8,312 nucleotides of DNA from JAWXTS01 sp044433305 (GCA_044433305.1 JAWXTS010000072.1:1-8312), one strand, 5' to 3'. Positions 1-7,181 are shown, numbered from the stretch's first letter. Notes: a model not told the origin generated them from the sequence alone. Program-made: numbers and translations.

Positions 1-125
1 CACACTCTGTGTGGACTCGGACCCGCGACCCGAAAATCAAACACAAGGCGCGGACTACTCGCGGGCTTTGCCCGTGAGTTCGAGTGCTGTCCATACCGCA
101 AATAGCAAACACCAATCGCTATTAG
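1..125. other. Gene-free left edge with serial hairpins
   Basis: I see no convincing protein gene here. The stretch is more GC-rich than the DNA to its right and folds into successive small hairpins. These are CACAC/GTGTG (1-13, loop TCT), a 10-bp stem with one G-T pair at 57-66/70-79 around a TTT loop, and AATAGC/GCTATT (101-106/118-123). GGAC (52-55) can also pair with GTCC (89-92) around the 10-bp stem. Fragments recall tRNA T-arms (GTTCGAGT at 79-85, and GGACTCGGACCCGCGACC read on the opposite strand), but no complete cloverleaf could be built. Together with the terminator that follows, this could be the 3' part of a structured RNA or a decayed tRNA region whose body lies left of the window. 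An open frame across 11-214 runs through the terminator and has no recognisable protein content. Confidence 0.3.
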
Positions 126-165
126 AAGCCTCAGATGTCCACACGTCTGGGGCTTTGCTTTTTTT
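126..165 (+). terminator. Rho-independent terminator, rightward
   Basis: A 13-bp uninterrupted stem (126-138 paired with 143-155, including two G-T pairs) closes a CCAC loop. It is followed by TGC and a run of seven T (159-165). The T-run exists only in the plus direction, so it ends a plus-strand transcript entering from the left edge. It is therefore evidence that a transcribed unit, RNA or protein, lies at or before the left boundary. Confidence 0.85.
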
Positions 166-228
166 GGTGGTGGTGCGTAGTCGATACAGCAGCAAGACAA
201 TCATTAGAACTTAAGTAACAAGGCAAAG

Positions 229-266
229 AAAAAGGATGACCCATGCGCAATGGAGCCATCCTTTTT
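229..266 (-). terminator. Terminator of the leucine-rich-repeat lipoprotein gene
   Basis: AAAAAGGATG (229-238) pairs with CATCCTTTTT (257-266). An inner CCAT/ATGG helix (241-244/250-253) continues the stem across a small internal loop. Read on the minus strand the stem ends in a T-run, about 30 bp past the stop codon of the lipoprotein gene at 297. The A/T flanks are symmetrical, so it could also stop rightward transcription that escapes the terminator at 126-165. Confidence 0.8.
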
Positions 267-296
267 GGTTATAATAGTATGTGACCTTACCTTATG

Positions 297-1328
297 CTAT
301 TCAGCTTCTGGGTAGTCCACAATATCGTACATGGTGTAGGTGCCATCAAAAATCTTGTTTTCTAGGTCAACATAGCTTGCGTTTGCTGTTGCATCTATAT
401 AAATAGTTGCTTCTTCCGTAGAGCTCTCGGTAAATAAGCTAGATCCAATAGATGATATGATGCTTTTGGTTGCTATATAAATAGTCTTTAGTGATGTGCA
501 GTAGGCAAATGCTAGTTTCCCGAGAGTCTCGACTTTTGGAAAATAGATTTCTTCAAGGTTTTCGCAATTAGAAAAAGAATAACCACCAACATCAATTAAT
601 TCGGGTAGTGAGATTTCTTTTAGAGAGGAACAATATTGGAACGCAGAAGTTTCTACTGAGGTAACATTAGGTGCATAAACGTCTGTTAATGCTGAGCATT
701 CGTAGAATGCATATTGTCCTATGGTAATAGCCTTTGGCATTGAAATATCTTCTAGAGATGTGCAATTACGAAATCCAGAATTTTCTATGCTTGTGGCCGC
801 ATCTATATTGACATCTTTCAGATTTGCAAAGTCTTTGAACAAGCTGCTGCTAACAGAAGACAAGCTAGGCATAGAGATAGTTGTTAGTGCCGAGCAGCCT
901 GTAAACACAGAGTAGTCTAGATAAGTGACTTCGGGTAGTTTAACCTCCGTTAGGTTTAGACATGAAGCAAAAGTATAGTTGCCGATAGAAGGTGCCTTAG
1001 GCATATACAAGGTTGCTAGGGCACTACAATTATAAAACAAACCTTCTTCTAGAGTTTCTGCTGCGTTAATCTCTGTGTTCAGATACTTGAAACAAAGCGA
1101 GATAGAACCCTCTTCGGTTATGGAACCTAGGGTCTGGCTAAGTAGGACATAGCCCAAGCTGTCGATATCTGTATCTGTTATCACCCAGTAGTTAGAGACG
1201 CTAAAGTCTACATTTCCTGCCTCAAGGTCGGCCATCGAGAAGACAAGAGAGCCGCTACTAGTGTCGAGTTTGTCACTGCAGCCAACAGACAGCAATGCCA
1301 TTGTAAATATCCAAAAAAACTTTTTCAT
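297..1328 (-). CDS. BspA-like leucine-rich repeat lipoprotein
   Basis: This 343-residue secreted protein probably sits on the cell surface and may mediate adhesion or another protein contact. Its specific ligand is unknown. The N-terminus (MKKFFWIFTMALLSVGC) is a lipoprotein signal with Cys17 as the likely lipidated residue. The S-D-K following Cys17 resembles the acidic surface-export signal of Bacteroidota lipoproteins. Residues 18-97 form a short unrecognised N-terminal region. From Phe98 there are eight consecutive repeats of exactly 22 residues (98-273) with pattern FxxCxxLxxIxxPxxxxIxxxx, then a ninth, longer and irregular one, and a non-repeat tail to 343. This matches the LRR_5/BspA class (family knowledge). 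The Cys is present in eight of nine repeats; the fourth (164-185) has Phe instead and also lacks the Pro. The gene is monocistronic, divergent from the glycan operon, with its own promoter and terminator. The fold assignment is secure; the function is not. Confidence 0.88.
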   Translation of the reverse strand: MKKFFWIFTMALLSVGCSDKLDTSSGSLVFSMADLEAGNVDFSVSNYWVITDTDIDSLGYVLLSQTLGSITEEGSISLCFKYLNTEINAAETLEEGLFYNCSALATLYMPKAPSIGNYTFASCLNLTEVKLPEVTYLDYSVFTGCSALTTISMPSLSSVSSSLFKDFANLKDVNIDAATSIENSGFRNCTSLEDISMPKAITIGQYAFYECSALTDVYAPNVTSVETSAFQYCSSLKEISLPELIDVGGYSFSNCENLEEIYFPKVETLGKLAFAYCTSLKTIYIATKSIISSIGSSLFTESSTEEATIYIDATANASYVDLENKIFDGTYTMYDIVDYPEAE

Positions 1329-1391
1329 GATTGTTATATTTTAATTAGTTATATCTAAAATGTTTATTTTACAGTCTCATTATCAATGACG

Positions 1392-1423
1392 TAAAGGTAC
1401 CCTCAATATTCTGAGATTACAAA
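1392..1423 (-). promoter_or_regulatory. Promoter candidate for the LRR lipoprotein gene
   Basis: Read on the minus strand, TTTG (1423-1420) is followed after 20 bp by TACCTTTA (1399-1392). This is one mismatch from the Bacteroidota -33/-7 consensus TTTG-N19/20-TAnnTTTG (family knowledge). Transcription would start roughly at 1385, giving a leader of about 55-60 nt before the ATG at 1328. The assignment rests on pattern and position only. Confidence 0.6.
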
Positions 1424-1429
1424 TAAAAT

Positions 1430-1450
1430 CATGATATTTAAAATATCATG
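1430..1450. promoter_or_regulatory. Perfect 21-bp dyad, candidate operator
   Basis: CATGATATTT (1430-1439) and AAATATCATG (1441-1450) are exact reverse complements around a single central A. The dyad lies just upstream of the -33 box at 1420-1423 of the leftward promoter, and over 130 bp upstream of the rightward promoter. A perfect short-centred palindrome here fits a dimeric regulator site acting mainly on the lipoprotein gene. It has no T-run and is not downstream of a gene, so a terminator is unlikely. Confidence 0.5.
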
Positions 1451-1517
1451 TTGATTTTATAACACACAATTCAAAATATGTTATGTATGCTTTTGGGGAG
1501 TTTTTATATGGCTTTAT

Positions 1518-1554
1518 CCTCTATTAGAGGGCTTTGGGTTTTAGTTAGAGGCTT
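1518..1554. repeat. Short palindrome and direct repeat upstream of the glycan operon
   Basis: CCTCTA-T-TAGAGG (1518-1530) is a perfect 13-bp palindrome. Its right arm begins TTAGAGGGCTT (1524-1534), which recurs as TTAGAGGCTT (1545-1554) 21 bp later, about two helical turns. The pair ends about 28 bp before the -33 box of the operon promoter, a usual place for an activator site. The sites are short and the region is AT-rich, so chance is possible. Confidence 0.35.
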
Positions 1555-1581
1555 ATATCTTAGTGGTTTATAGGTGTTTAT

Positions 1582-1612
1582 TTTGTTTTAAGTCTATAAA
1601 TTTATACCTTTG
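1582..1612 (+). promoter_or_regulatory. Promoter of the flippase-glycosyltransferase operon
   Basis: TTTG (1582-1585), a 19-bp spacer, and TACCTTTG (1605-1612) match the Bacteroidota housekeeping promoter pattern in both boxes. Transcription would start near 1619, leaving a leader of about 80 nt before the flippase start. It is the best promoter match seen in the window. Confidence 0.72.
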
Positions 1613-1697
1613 TTTTCCTTATATTATGTCTTTGGTACTGAGATGTTTTTCTTGCAGAGGCATAGTTGAAGTAAATGGATAAGTATAATCGTATTGA

Positions 1698-3224
1698 ATG
1701 GAACAAGAGTCAAGGGTTGAGAAGAGCCTGTTAAATGCGCGAGTAAATTTGATGTGCTACTTTTTATCTCTAGTGGTGGCATTTTTTACGCGCAAGGTGT
1801 TGCTAGATCAGCTCGGTGTCGAGTTTATCGGGCTTACGGGAGCGTTGAGCAGTGTCTTGGGGTTCTTGAATCTTGCAGAGCTGGGGGTAGGTTCGGCCAT
1901 AGGTTATGTGCTCTACAAGCCTATATATGACAACGACAAGTACAAGATAAATGAAGTTATATCATTGCTGGGCTACCTATATAAGAAGATTGGCTTGTTC
2001 ATACTTGGTGCAGGAGTTATTATTTCGTTCTTTTTGCCTTTGATTTTTGCTGATACTGGCTTCTCGTGGGGGGTTATCTATCTGGGTTTCTATTGTTATC
2101 TGTCGAGTTCGTTGTTGGGTTACTTTGTTAACTATCGAATGAGTTTGCTGTCGGCAGACCAGAGGAACTATGAAGTGGCGTGGGTGTTTCAGATTTCCAC
2201 CACCATAAAGGTGTTGATTCAAGTAGTCTTGGCCCTAAAGTATCAGAGCTTTGTTATGTACTTGTGCCTAGAGGTTCTCTTTGGGGTGGTGAACTCGGTG
2301 GCCCTAAATTACAGGATTAATAAGGTCTATCCGTGGCTTCGCACAGACGTTCGGTTGGGCAAGGAACTGTTCAAAAAATACCCTAAAGTCTGGGTTTATA
2401 TCAAGCAGCTGTTTGCACATAAGGTGGGCTACTTTGCTCAGTTTCAGCTTATTCCAATTTTGATATATCCTTTTGCTTCTCTTGCCATGGTTGCTCTGTA
2501 TGGCAATTATACTATGCTTTCTTCTCGAATACAGGCTCTTGTGGGTAATGTTCTTGATAGCACCAGAGCAGGGGTCGGAAACTTGATTTCTTCGGGTGAC
2601 CAACAAAAAATATATGCGGTATACAAGCAGTTGCTGTCGATAAGGACTTTGGCGGCAGGTCTTCTGTCGTGCTGCACTTTTGTGTTGGCCTCTGGGTTTA
2701 TAGAAGTGTGGCTTGGAGAGCAGTATGTCTTGTCTGATACTATATTGTTTATGGTTTGTGTATCCATGTTCCTTGGGTTGTTGAGGGGTGCAAACGATGA
2801 GTTTATGTTTGGCTATGGGTTGTTCTATGATGTATGGGCACCTTTGGCCGAGGGTGCAATACTTGTGGTGGTGTCTCTGGTTGGAGGTTTTGTGTGGGGA
2901 TTCGAGGGCGTGCTGCTAGGTCCGATAGTGTCGCTGATAATTATAGTACATATATGGAAGCCCTACTTTCTGTTTGGCAAGGGGTTCAATAAACCTATGG
3001 CTAACTACTTTGGGCTTGTGTTAAAGCATTTAGTTCCTGTGTTGGCAGCTTATTTTGTGGCGGAGATTATTATGGATAAGATAGATATTGTTATCGTGGA
3101 TTGGCGAAGTTTTATTTATGTGGCTACTGTTTTCACGGCTATACTTGGAGTTATGTCTGTGGTTCTGAGCTATGCTATGTCAAGAGATTTTAGGGGTTTT
3201 ATTAGTCGGTTTATTAAAAGATAG
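1698..3224 (+). CDS. Polysaccharide/oligosaccharide flippase (Wzx-like, MOP superfamily)
   Basis: This 508-residue integral inner-membrane protein is predicted to flip a lipid-linked oligosaccharide from the cytoplasmic to the periplasmic face. By eye there are roughly 12-14 hydrophobic segments, for example near residues 16-35, 97-117, 124-145, 160-180, 185-205, 245-275, 315-335, 345-362, 383-425, 437-457 and 471-493. Positive charges cluster in the loops. The N-terminal part with TRKVLLDQLG (31-40) and the segment LNLAELGVGSAIGYVLYKPI (57-76) are typical of the Bacteroidota polysaccharide-export flippases; length and segment count fit the family. It is first in a three-gene operon and stops 5 bp before the first glycosyltransferase. 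The ATG at 1698 is preceded by no clear ribosome-binding site, as usual in this phylum. The transported glycan cannot be deduced. Confidence 0.9.
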   Translation: MEQESRVEKSLLNARVNLMCYFLSLVVAFFTRKVLLDQLGVEFIGLTGALSSVLGFLNLAELGVGSAIGYVLYKPIYDNDKYKINEVISLLGYLYKKIGLFILGAGVIISFFLPLIFADTGFSWGVIYLGFYCYLSSSLLGYFVNYRMSLLSADQRNYEVAWVFQISTTIKVLIQVVLALKYQSFVMYLCLEVLFGVVNSVALNYRINKVYPWLRTDVRLGKELFKKYPKVWVYIKQLFAHKVGYFAQFQLIPILIYPFASLAMVALYGNYTMLSSRIQALVGNVLDSTRAGVGNLISSGDQQKIYAVYKQLLSIRTLAAGLLSCCTFVLASGFIEVWLGEQYVLSDTILFMVCVSMFLGLLRGANDEFMFGYGLFYDVWAPLAEGAILVVVSLVGGFVWGFEGVLLGPIVSLIIIVHIWKPYFLFGKGFNKPMANYFGLVLKHLVPVLAAYFVAEIIMDKIDIVIVDWRSFIYVATVFTAILGVMSVVLSYAMSRDFRGFISRFIKR

Positions 3225-3229
3225 ATGAG

Positions 3230-4186
3230 ATGGATATTTCAGTAATAGTGCCTATATACAATGTAGAGAGCGTTCTAGAGAGGTGTTTGCTATCTTTGTT
3301 TAACCAGACAAAGACAGATGGTGTCGAGTTTATTTTTGTCAATGATGCTACTGAGGACGGATCTATGTCTGTCCTTTGTCGCGTGGCGGCAGAATATCCC
3401 CAACATAATATTCGAATCGTAGAACATCAGACTAATAGAGGTCTGGCTACAGCTCGTCAAACGGGCTTCGATACCTCGATAGGTGATTATATAATTCATA
3501 TAGATAGTGACGATTGGTGCGAGCGTGATATGCTGGAGGCTGTGTATGCCAAGGCCATAGAGCATGATGCCGATATTGTGGCGTGTGATTTCTTTGATCG
3601 TGATGGCAATATCTTTTGTAATCATCACTCAGACTCTAAGTTTGAGAACCTCGAGGGTTTGATTTCTTCTAATACGCCCTCGCCGAGCCTATGGTCAAAG
3701 TTGATAAGGCGAGAGCTGTATCTCAGAAATGGACTAAAGTGTGATAATGGCATCAACTATGGCGAGGATACGCTGCTTTCGCCCATGTTGTACTATGTGG
3801 CAGACAAGGTAAGCTATCTGCCCAAGGCCTATGTGCACTACACATTTAGAGATGAGTCCTTGACTAATAACTGTGATGTAAACAGCTTTTTAGAGTATAT
3901 TAAGGTGTCTTATGCTTGGGATTCGTTCTTTGCTGATACTCCCGAATACCCTAGGCTCAAATCTAAGATATGTGAGTTTAGGCTGTTGCAGAAACATGAG
4001 CTCCTGCGCAACTCACGGGGCGTGGAGCAAAGAAAATATAATAGGATGTTCCCTGTTTCGTTTGGCTCTGTGTTTGGCTCTAAAAGACTTTCTGTGTCCA
4101 TGAAGGTGTCTTTTATTTTTGCGAATATGGGATTGTTAGTTATTTTTAATATCTTGTATGGGCTTAGAAATAAATATATAGGTTAG
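3230..4186 (+). CDS. Glycosyltransferase family 2, first of a pair
   Basis: This 318-residue cytoplasmic or membrane-associated inverting sugar transferase has a GT-A fold. The Rossmann start ISVIVPIYN (3-11) leads to the nucleotide-binding VNDATEDGS (37-45). A DSDDW at 92-96 is the metal- and nucleotide-sugar-binding DxD region, and GED at 178-180 is in the position of the catalytic acidic residue. The C-terminal third is less conserved and basic. It ends in a hydrophobic stretch (about 296-312), which may anchor or dock it at the membrane. The ATG at 3230 is used because an upstream ATG at 3225 meets a stop within seven codons. The gene follows the flippase by 5 bp, so the two are almost certainly co-transcribed. 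The sugar donor and acceptor cannot be read from the sequence. Confidence 0.92.
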   Translation: MDISVIVPIYNVESVLERCLLSLFNQTKTDGVEFIFVNDATEDGSMSVLCRVAAEYPQHNIRIVEHQTNRGLATARQTGFDTSIGDYIIHIDSDDWCERDMLEAVYAKAIEHDADIVACDFFDRDGNIFCNHHSDSKFENLEGLISSNTPSPSLWSKLIRRELYLRNGLKCDNGINYGEDTLLSPMLYYVADKVSYLPKAYVHYTFRDESLTNNCDVNSFLEYIKVSYAWDSFFADTPEYPRLKSKICEFRLLQKHELLRNSRGVEQRKYNRMFPVSFGSVFGSKRLSVSMKVSFIFANMGLLVIFNILYGLRNKYIG

Positions 4187-4210
4187 AAATACAATCAGTA
4201 GAATAATTAA

Positions 4211-5191
4211 ATGAAAGTTTCGGTTATAATACCAGTTTATGGTGTAGAAAAATATATAGAGAAATGTGCTCGTTCGTTGTTTGAACAAACCTTGGAGCAT
4301 ATCGAGTATATCTTTGTCGATGATTGTACCGTCGACAACTCTATTGCTATTTTAAATGCAGTTCTTGAGCAATACCCTTTGCGCAAACCTCATGTCAAGA
4401 TAATCAAGCACAAACAGAATCTTGGGGCGGCAGTAGCCCGCAAGAATGGAATCATGGCTGCTAGGGGTGAGTATATTACTCATTGTGATGGTGACGACTG
4501 GGTCGACAAGGATATGTACCGTGCAATGTACGAGCAGGCTAAGTTGGAGGGACTGGACTTGCTGACGTGCGGAAACTTTTTTATCGATAAAGACGGTGCT
4601 TCTACCGTTACATCATCTAATGCTGGAAGTGACAAAGATAAGATGCTGGCTGATATTTTTGGTGGACGTTGTCGCTGTTCCATTGCTTTGAGGCTTGTCA
4701 AGCGAAGTATATTCTTGGATAATGATTTCATATATCCTTCATATCATATGTGGGAAGATTTGGTGCTGACATCTCAGATAATATATTTCAGCAAGAAGAT
4801 AGGGGTAGCAGAAACTCCCTACTACCACTATGTGTATAATCCAGATTCTATATGCAATATGGACAGCGATGAGCTATGTATTAAGAGATACGAGGGAAGT
4901 AAGAACAATGTCGCGCTTTTGATTTCTTTTCTTAAGAGCGTATGCCTCTATCAGAATTATGAGAAGCCACTTGCTGTGTCTAAGCTCCGTGTCCGCTATT
5001 TTCTGTACCCTCTGCTCAAGAAAGATAATAAATACCTAAAGTTGTGGAGGCAGACCTACTCTGAGTTGAATTATAGATTCTTGCTCAAGGAGTCGAGGCT
5101 GGATTTTAAGAATAAATTGAGGTTTATAATCACCATGCTGGGCCTCTATTCGATTATTAACGAGGACAGCCTTGGTGTTAAGCAGAAATAA
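4211..5191 (+). CDS. Glycosyltransferase family 2, second of a pair
   Basis: This 326-residue GT-A sugar transferase has the same architecture as its upstream neighbour. It starts with VSVIIPVYGVEKYIEKC (3-19), then VDDCTVDNS (36-44) for nucleotide binding, CDGDDW (92-97) as the DxD region, and WED (181-183) in the catalytic-base position. The C-terminal portion is rich in Lys, Arg and aromatic residues, which may favour association with the inner membrane. The gene begins 24 bp after the first transferase, has no promoter of its own that I can see, and closes the operon before the terminator at 5192-5222. It probably adds the next sugar to the same lipid-linked oligosaccharide. The two transferases share motifs and length but differ clearly elsewhere, so they likely use different acceptors or donors. 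Their exact specificities are not deducible. Confidence 0.92.
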   Translation: MKVSVIIPVYGVEKYIEKCARSLFEQTLEHIEYIFVDDCTVDNSIAILNAVLEQYPLRKPHVKIIKHKQNLGAAVARKNGIMAARGEYITHCDGDDWVDKDMYRAMYEQAKLEGLDLLTCGNFFIDKDGASTVTSSNAGSDKDKMLADIFGGRCRCSIALRLVKRSIFLDNDFIYPSYHMWEDLVLTSQIIYFSKKIGVAETPYYHYVYNPDSICNMDSDELCIKRYEGSKNNVALLISFLKSVCLYQNYEKPLAVSKLRVRYFLYPLLKKDNKYLKLWRQTYSELNYRFLLKESRLDFKNKLRFIITMLGLYSIINEDSLGVKQK

Positions 5192-5222
5192 ATAGAGCGA
5201 CACTTTATGAGTGTCGCTCTAT
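5192..5222. terminator. Bidirectional terminator between convergent genes
   Basis: A 13-bp perfect stem (5192-5204 paired with 5210-5222) closes the 5-nt loop TTATG. On the plus strand it is followed by CTGTTTTATG, and on the minus strand by TTATTTC. It begins directly after the stop codon of the second transferase and lies about 20 bp beyond the stop of the acyl-CoA synthetase, so it can end both convergent transcripts. Confidence 0.85.
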
Positions 5223-5243
5223 CTGTTTTATGTTTAGGTACAG

Positions 5244-7133
5244 TTATTTCAAACTATCAAAGTTGCTCTGGTTGTAGACATCTTTTTCAGAAGCATACAT
5301 GGCTGTTATGCGGGAAGCGTAGTGCTCTTCGACCTTGTTGCGCACAATCTTCATGGTGCTGTTGACCATAAGGTTCTGCTCAGTAAATGGCTCGTCGAGT
5401 AGGGCGAAGCTAGCTGGCAGCCACCTCTCGGGGAAAGTGCCTGCAAATGGACCTGCTTTCTTGTACTCGTTGATTGCATCTTGCACCAGTGTTACGGCCT
5501 CGCGTGCAGCTTCCTCTGTGCCCCATGCCCCTGACACATTTTGTTTCATGGCCTCGATGTTGGGAACTATGAGTGCTGTTGTGTAAGGGTCTTGGTTGTT
5601 GTGCAATACTATCTGCTCTATGTATTTAGAGTTTGCCACTAGAGCTTCCTCTATACCCTCGGGGCTGTACTTCTCGCCGTCACTACCGATAAGCAGACTC
5701 TTGAAGCGTCCTAGCACCACCAAAAAGTCGTCCTTGTCCATATATCCCATGTCGCCAGTATAGAGCCAGCCATCTTTAACGGTCTGGGCTGTTGACTCGT
5801 CGTTCTTCCAGTATCCTGCCATGACGTTCTCGCCACGCACAACGATTTCGCCTTTCTCTCCTGCTGGCAGCTCGTTGCCATCTGCGTCGGTAATCTTCAG
5901 CTCTAGAGGTTTCACCAGCGTTCCCGATGTGCCGAACTTATGTCTTTCTAGTGCATTAGAAGATATTACGGGTGTAGCTTCTGAGAGTCCATATCCTTGG
6001 AACATAGGTATTCCTATGGCGTAGTAGAAGTTTTGAAGTTCGGTGCCTAGTAGTGCTCCGCCGCCGATGAACATGTCTAGCTCTCCGCCCAAACCTTGGC
6101 GTACCTTAGAGAATAGTATCTTGTCGAATAGGGCTACCAGTGGTTTTAGGATTATGACCCAACCCTTGCCGCGGCTCCATCCGTCTTTATTATAAAGTAT
6201 GGCTGTCTTGAGTGCGGTGTTGAATAGCCATTCGGTGAACTTGCCCTTGCTCTTGATAGAGCTTTCGATTGATTTCTTGAAGGTTTTGGCTAGTGCAGGA
6301 ACCGAGAGAACCAAGTTTGGTTTTATCTCGTTTATGTTTATTGGGATGTTCTTTAGGGACTCGATAGGGGTCTTGCCTTGTTGTACTGTGGCCACCGATG
6401 CTCCTTGGTTCAGGAAGATGTAGAAGCCTACTACGTGGGCAAAGCAGTGGTCCAAAGGAAGTATTATTAGGGTCTTGTAGCTCTGAGGTATGTCCATCAG
6501 GGTCAAGGCCTGCTCCACATTTGCGGTGTAGTTGCGATGGGTGAGCATGATGCCCTTAGGGTCGGCTGTGGTGCCCGATGTGTAGGTTATCGTTGCTATA
6601 TCGTTGTTCTGTATGCTCTGCGAGATACTTAGGAAAGAGTCCTTGCTGTTCTCTGCAAGGTATTTGTCACCCATCTTGCAAACATCCTCCATGGATACCT
6701 CACAGTCTTGGTAGTTGTCCAGAGTGTCTAGTACTACTATCTTTTTAATCTGGGTTAGCTGCTCTTTTATTGCTCTAATCTTTGGTAGCTGAGTGGCCGA
6801 GACCAAGATGTATTTGGCATCTGAGTGCTGAAGGCGGAACAGCAAATCGCTGCTCTGGTCTAGTTTTACTGATAGGGGTACATTGATCGCTCCGGCATAG
6901 AATAGGGCCAGCTCGCCGATAATCCATGCGTTGCGTCCTTCGGACAGCAGGGCGGCGTTGTCGCCTTTGTTGACCCCGAGGCTTACTAGTCCTGCTCCAA
7001 AGCGTTGGGCCTGCTCACGTGTTTGGGCGTATGTGGTATTCTGCCATTGGTCGCCTATTTTCTCTTTTAAGAATACGTTAGTCGAGTATTTGTCTACTGC
7101 TCTTTCAAATAAATCAATAAGAGTATTTTTCAT
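5244..7133 (-). CDS. Long-chain acyl-CoA synthetase (AMP-forming, FadD/FAA1-like)
   Basis: This 629-residue cytosolic or membrane-peripheral enzyme of the ANL superfamily converts a fatty acid, ATP and CoA to acyl-CoA, AMP and pyrophosphate via an acyl-adenylate. All core motifs are visible. They are the phosphate-binding YTSGTTADPKG (184-194), QGYGLSEATP (379-388), YTGD (458-461), the hinge and loop region from GRFKSLLIG (475-483) to PEGIEE (491-496), and NSTMKIVR (591-598) with the likely adenylation lysine Lys595. The long C-terminal region with WLPASFALLDEPFT (571-584) is typical of the long-chain COG1022 type rather than acetyl-CoA synthetases. Length is normal and no catalytic residue is missing. 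It is a single-gene unit, convergent to the glycan operon and divergent from the SusC-like gene, with its own promoter. It likely serves uptake or recycling of exogenous fatty acids into lipids; chain-length preference is not deducible. Confidence 0.93.
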   Translation of the reverse strand: MKNTLIDLFERAVDKYSTNVFLKEKIGDQWQNTTYAQTREQAQRFGAGLVSLGVNKGDNAALLSEGRNAWIIGELALFYAGAINVPLSVKLDQSSDLLFRLQHSDAKYILVSATQLPKIRAIKEQLTQIKKIVVLDTLDNYQDCEVSMEDVCKMGDKYLAENSKDSFLSISQSIQNNDIATITYTSGTTADPKGIMLTHRNYTANVEQALTLMDIPQSYKTLIILPLDHCFAHVVGFYIFLNQGASVATVQQGKTPIESLKNIPININEIKPNLVLSVPALAKTFKKSIESSIKSKGKFTEWLFNTALKTAILYNKDGWSRGKGWVIILKPLVALFDKILFSKVRQGLGGELDMFIGGGALLGTELQNFYYAIGIPMFQGYGLSEATPVISSNALERHKFGTSGTLVKPLELKITDADGNELPAGEKGEIVVRGENVMAGYWKNDESTAQTVKDGWLYTGDMGYMDKDDFLVVLGRFKSLLIGSDGEKYSPEGIEEALVANSKYIEQIVLHNNQDPYTTALIVPNIEAMKQNVSGAWGTEEAAREAVTLVQDAINEYKKAGPFAGTFPERWLPASFALLDEPFTEQNLMVNSTMKIVRNKVEEHYASRITAMYASEKDVYNQSNFDSLK

Positions 7134-7181
7134 TATCTATTATATGTAATTATTGTGGAGCCAACTGTAACTCCCTAATTG

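Larger units (their letters stand above)
1329..1697. other. Divergent intergenic region, no gene
   Basis: The 369 bp between the lipoprotein gene and the flippase gene are strongly AT-rich and contain no credible full-length gene. A 19-codon frame at 1675-1734 overlaps the flippase start and is treated separately as a finding. The region holds one promoter candidate for each direction, a perfect 21-bp dyad (1430-1450), a 13-bp palindrome (1518-1530) and a direct repeat with 21-bp spacing (1524-1534 and 1545-1554). Confidence 0.8.

Noticed and set aside
1..100. Possible tRNA gene on either strand
   Set aside because: T-arm-like strings are present, but the stems flanking the loop do not pair, and no matching acceptor or anticodon arm could be assembled.
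11..214. 67-codon plus-strand frame at the left edge
   Set aside because: It runs straight through the terminator hairpin and T-run at 126-165, and its product has no recognisable domain or composition of a real protein.
1430..1450. Palindrome as terminator or mobile-element end
   Set aside because: It has no T-run, lies upstream rather than downstream of genes, and no transposase or matching second copy is present.
1977..2767. Minus-strand frames inside the flippase gene
   Set aside because: These are antisense shadows of a well-supported membrane protein and lack promoters or recognisable products.
3290..4731. Additional frames overlapping the two glycosyltransferase genes
   Set aside because: Both transferases carry complete family motifs in their frames; the overlapping frames show none.
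3230..5191. Recent tandem duplication of the two glycosyltransferase genes
   Set aside because: They share family motifs and length, but the sequence between motifs differs strongly, so this is at most an ancient relationship.
5335..7149. Plus-strand frames opposite the acyl-CoA synthetase
   Set aside because: The minus-strand frame holds every motif of the enzyme family over 629 residues, so the opposite frames are coincidental.
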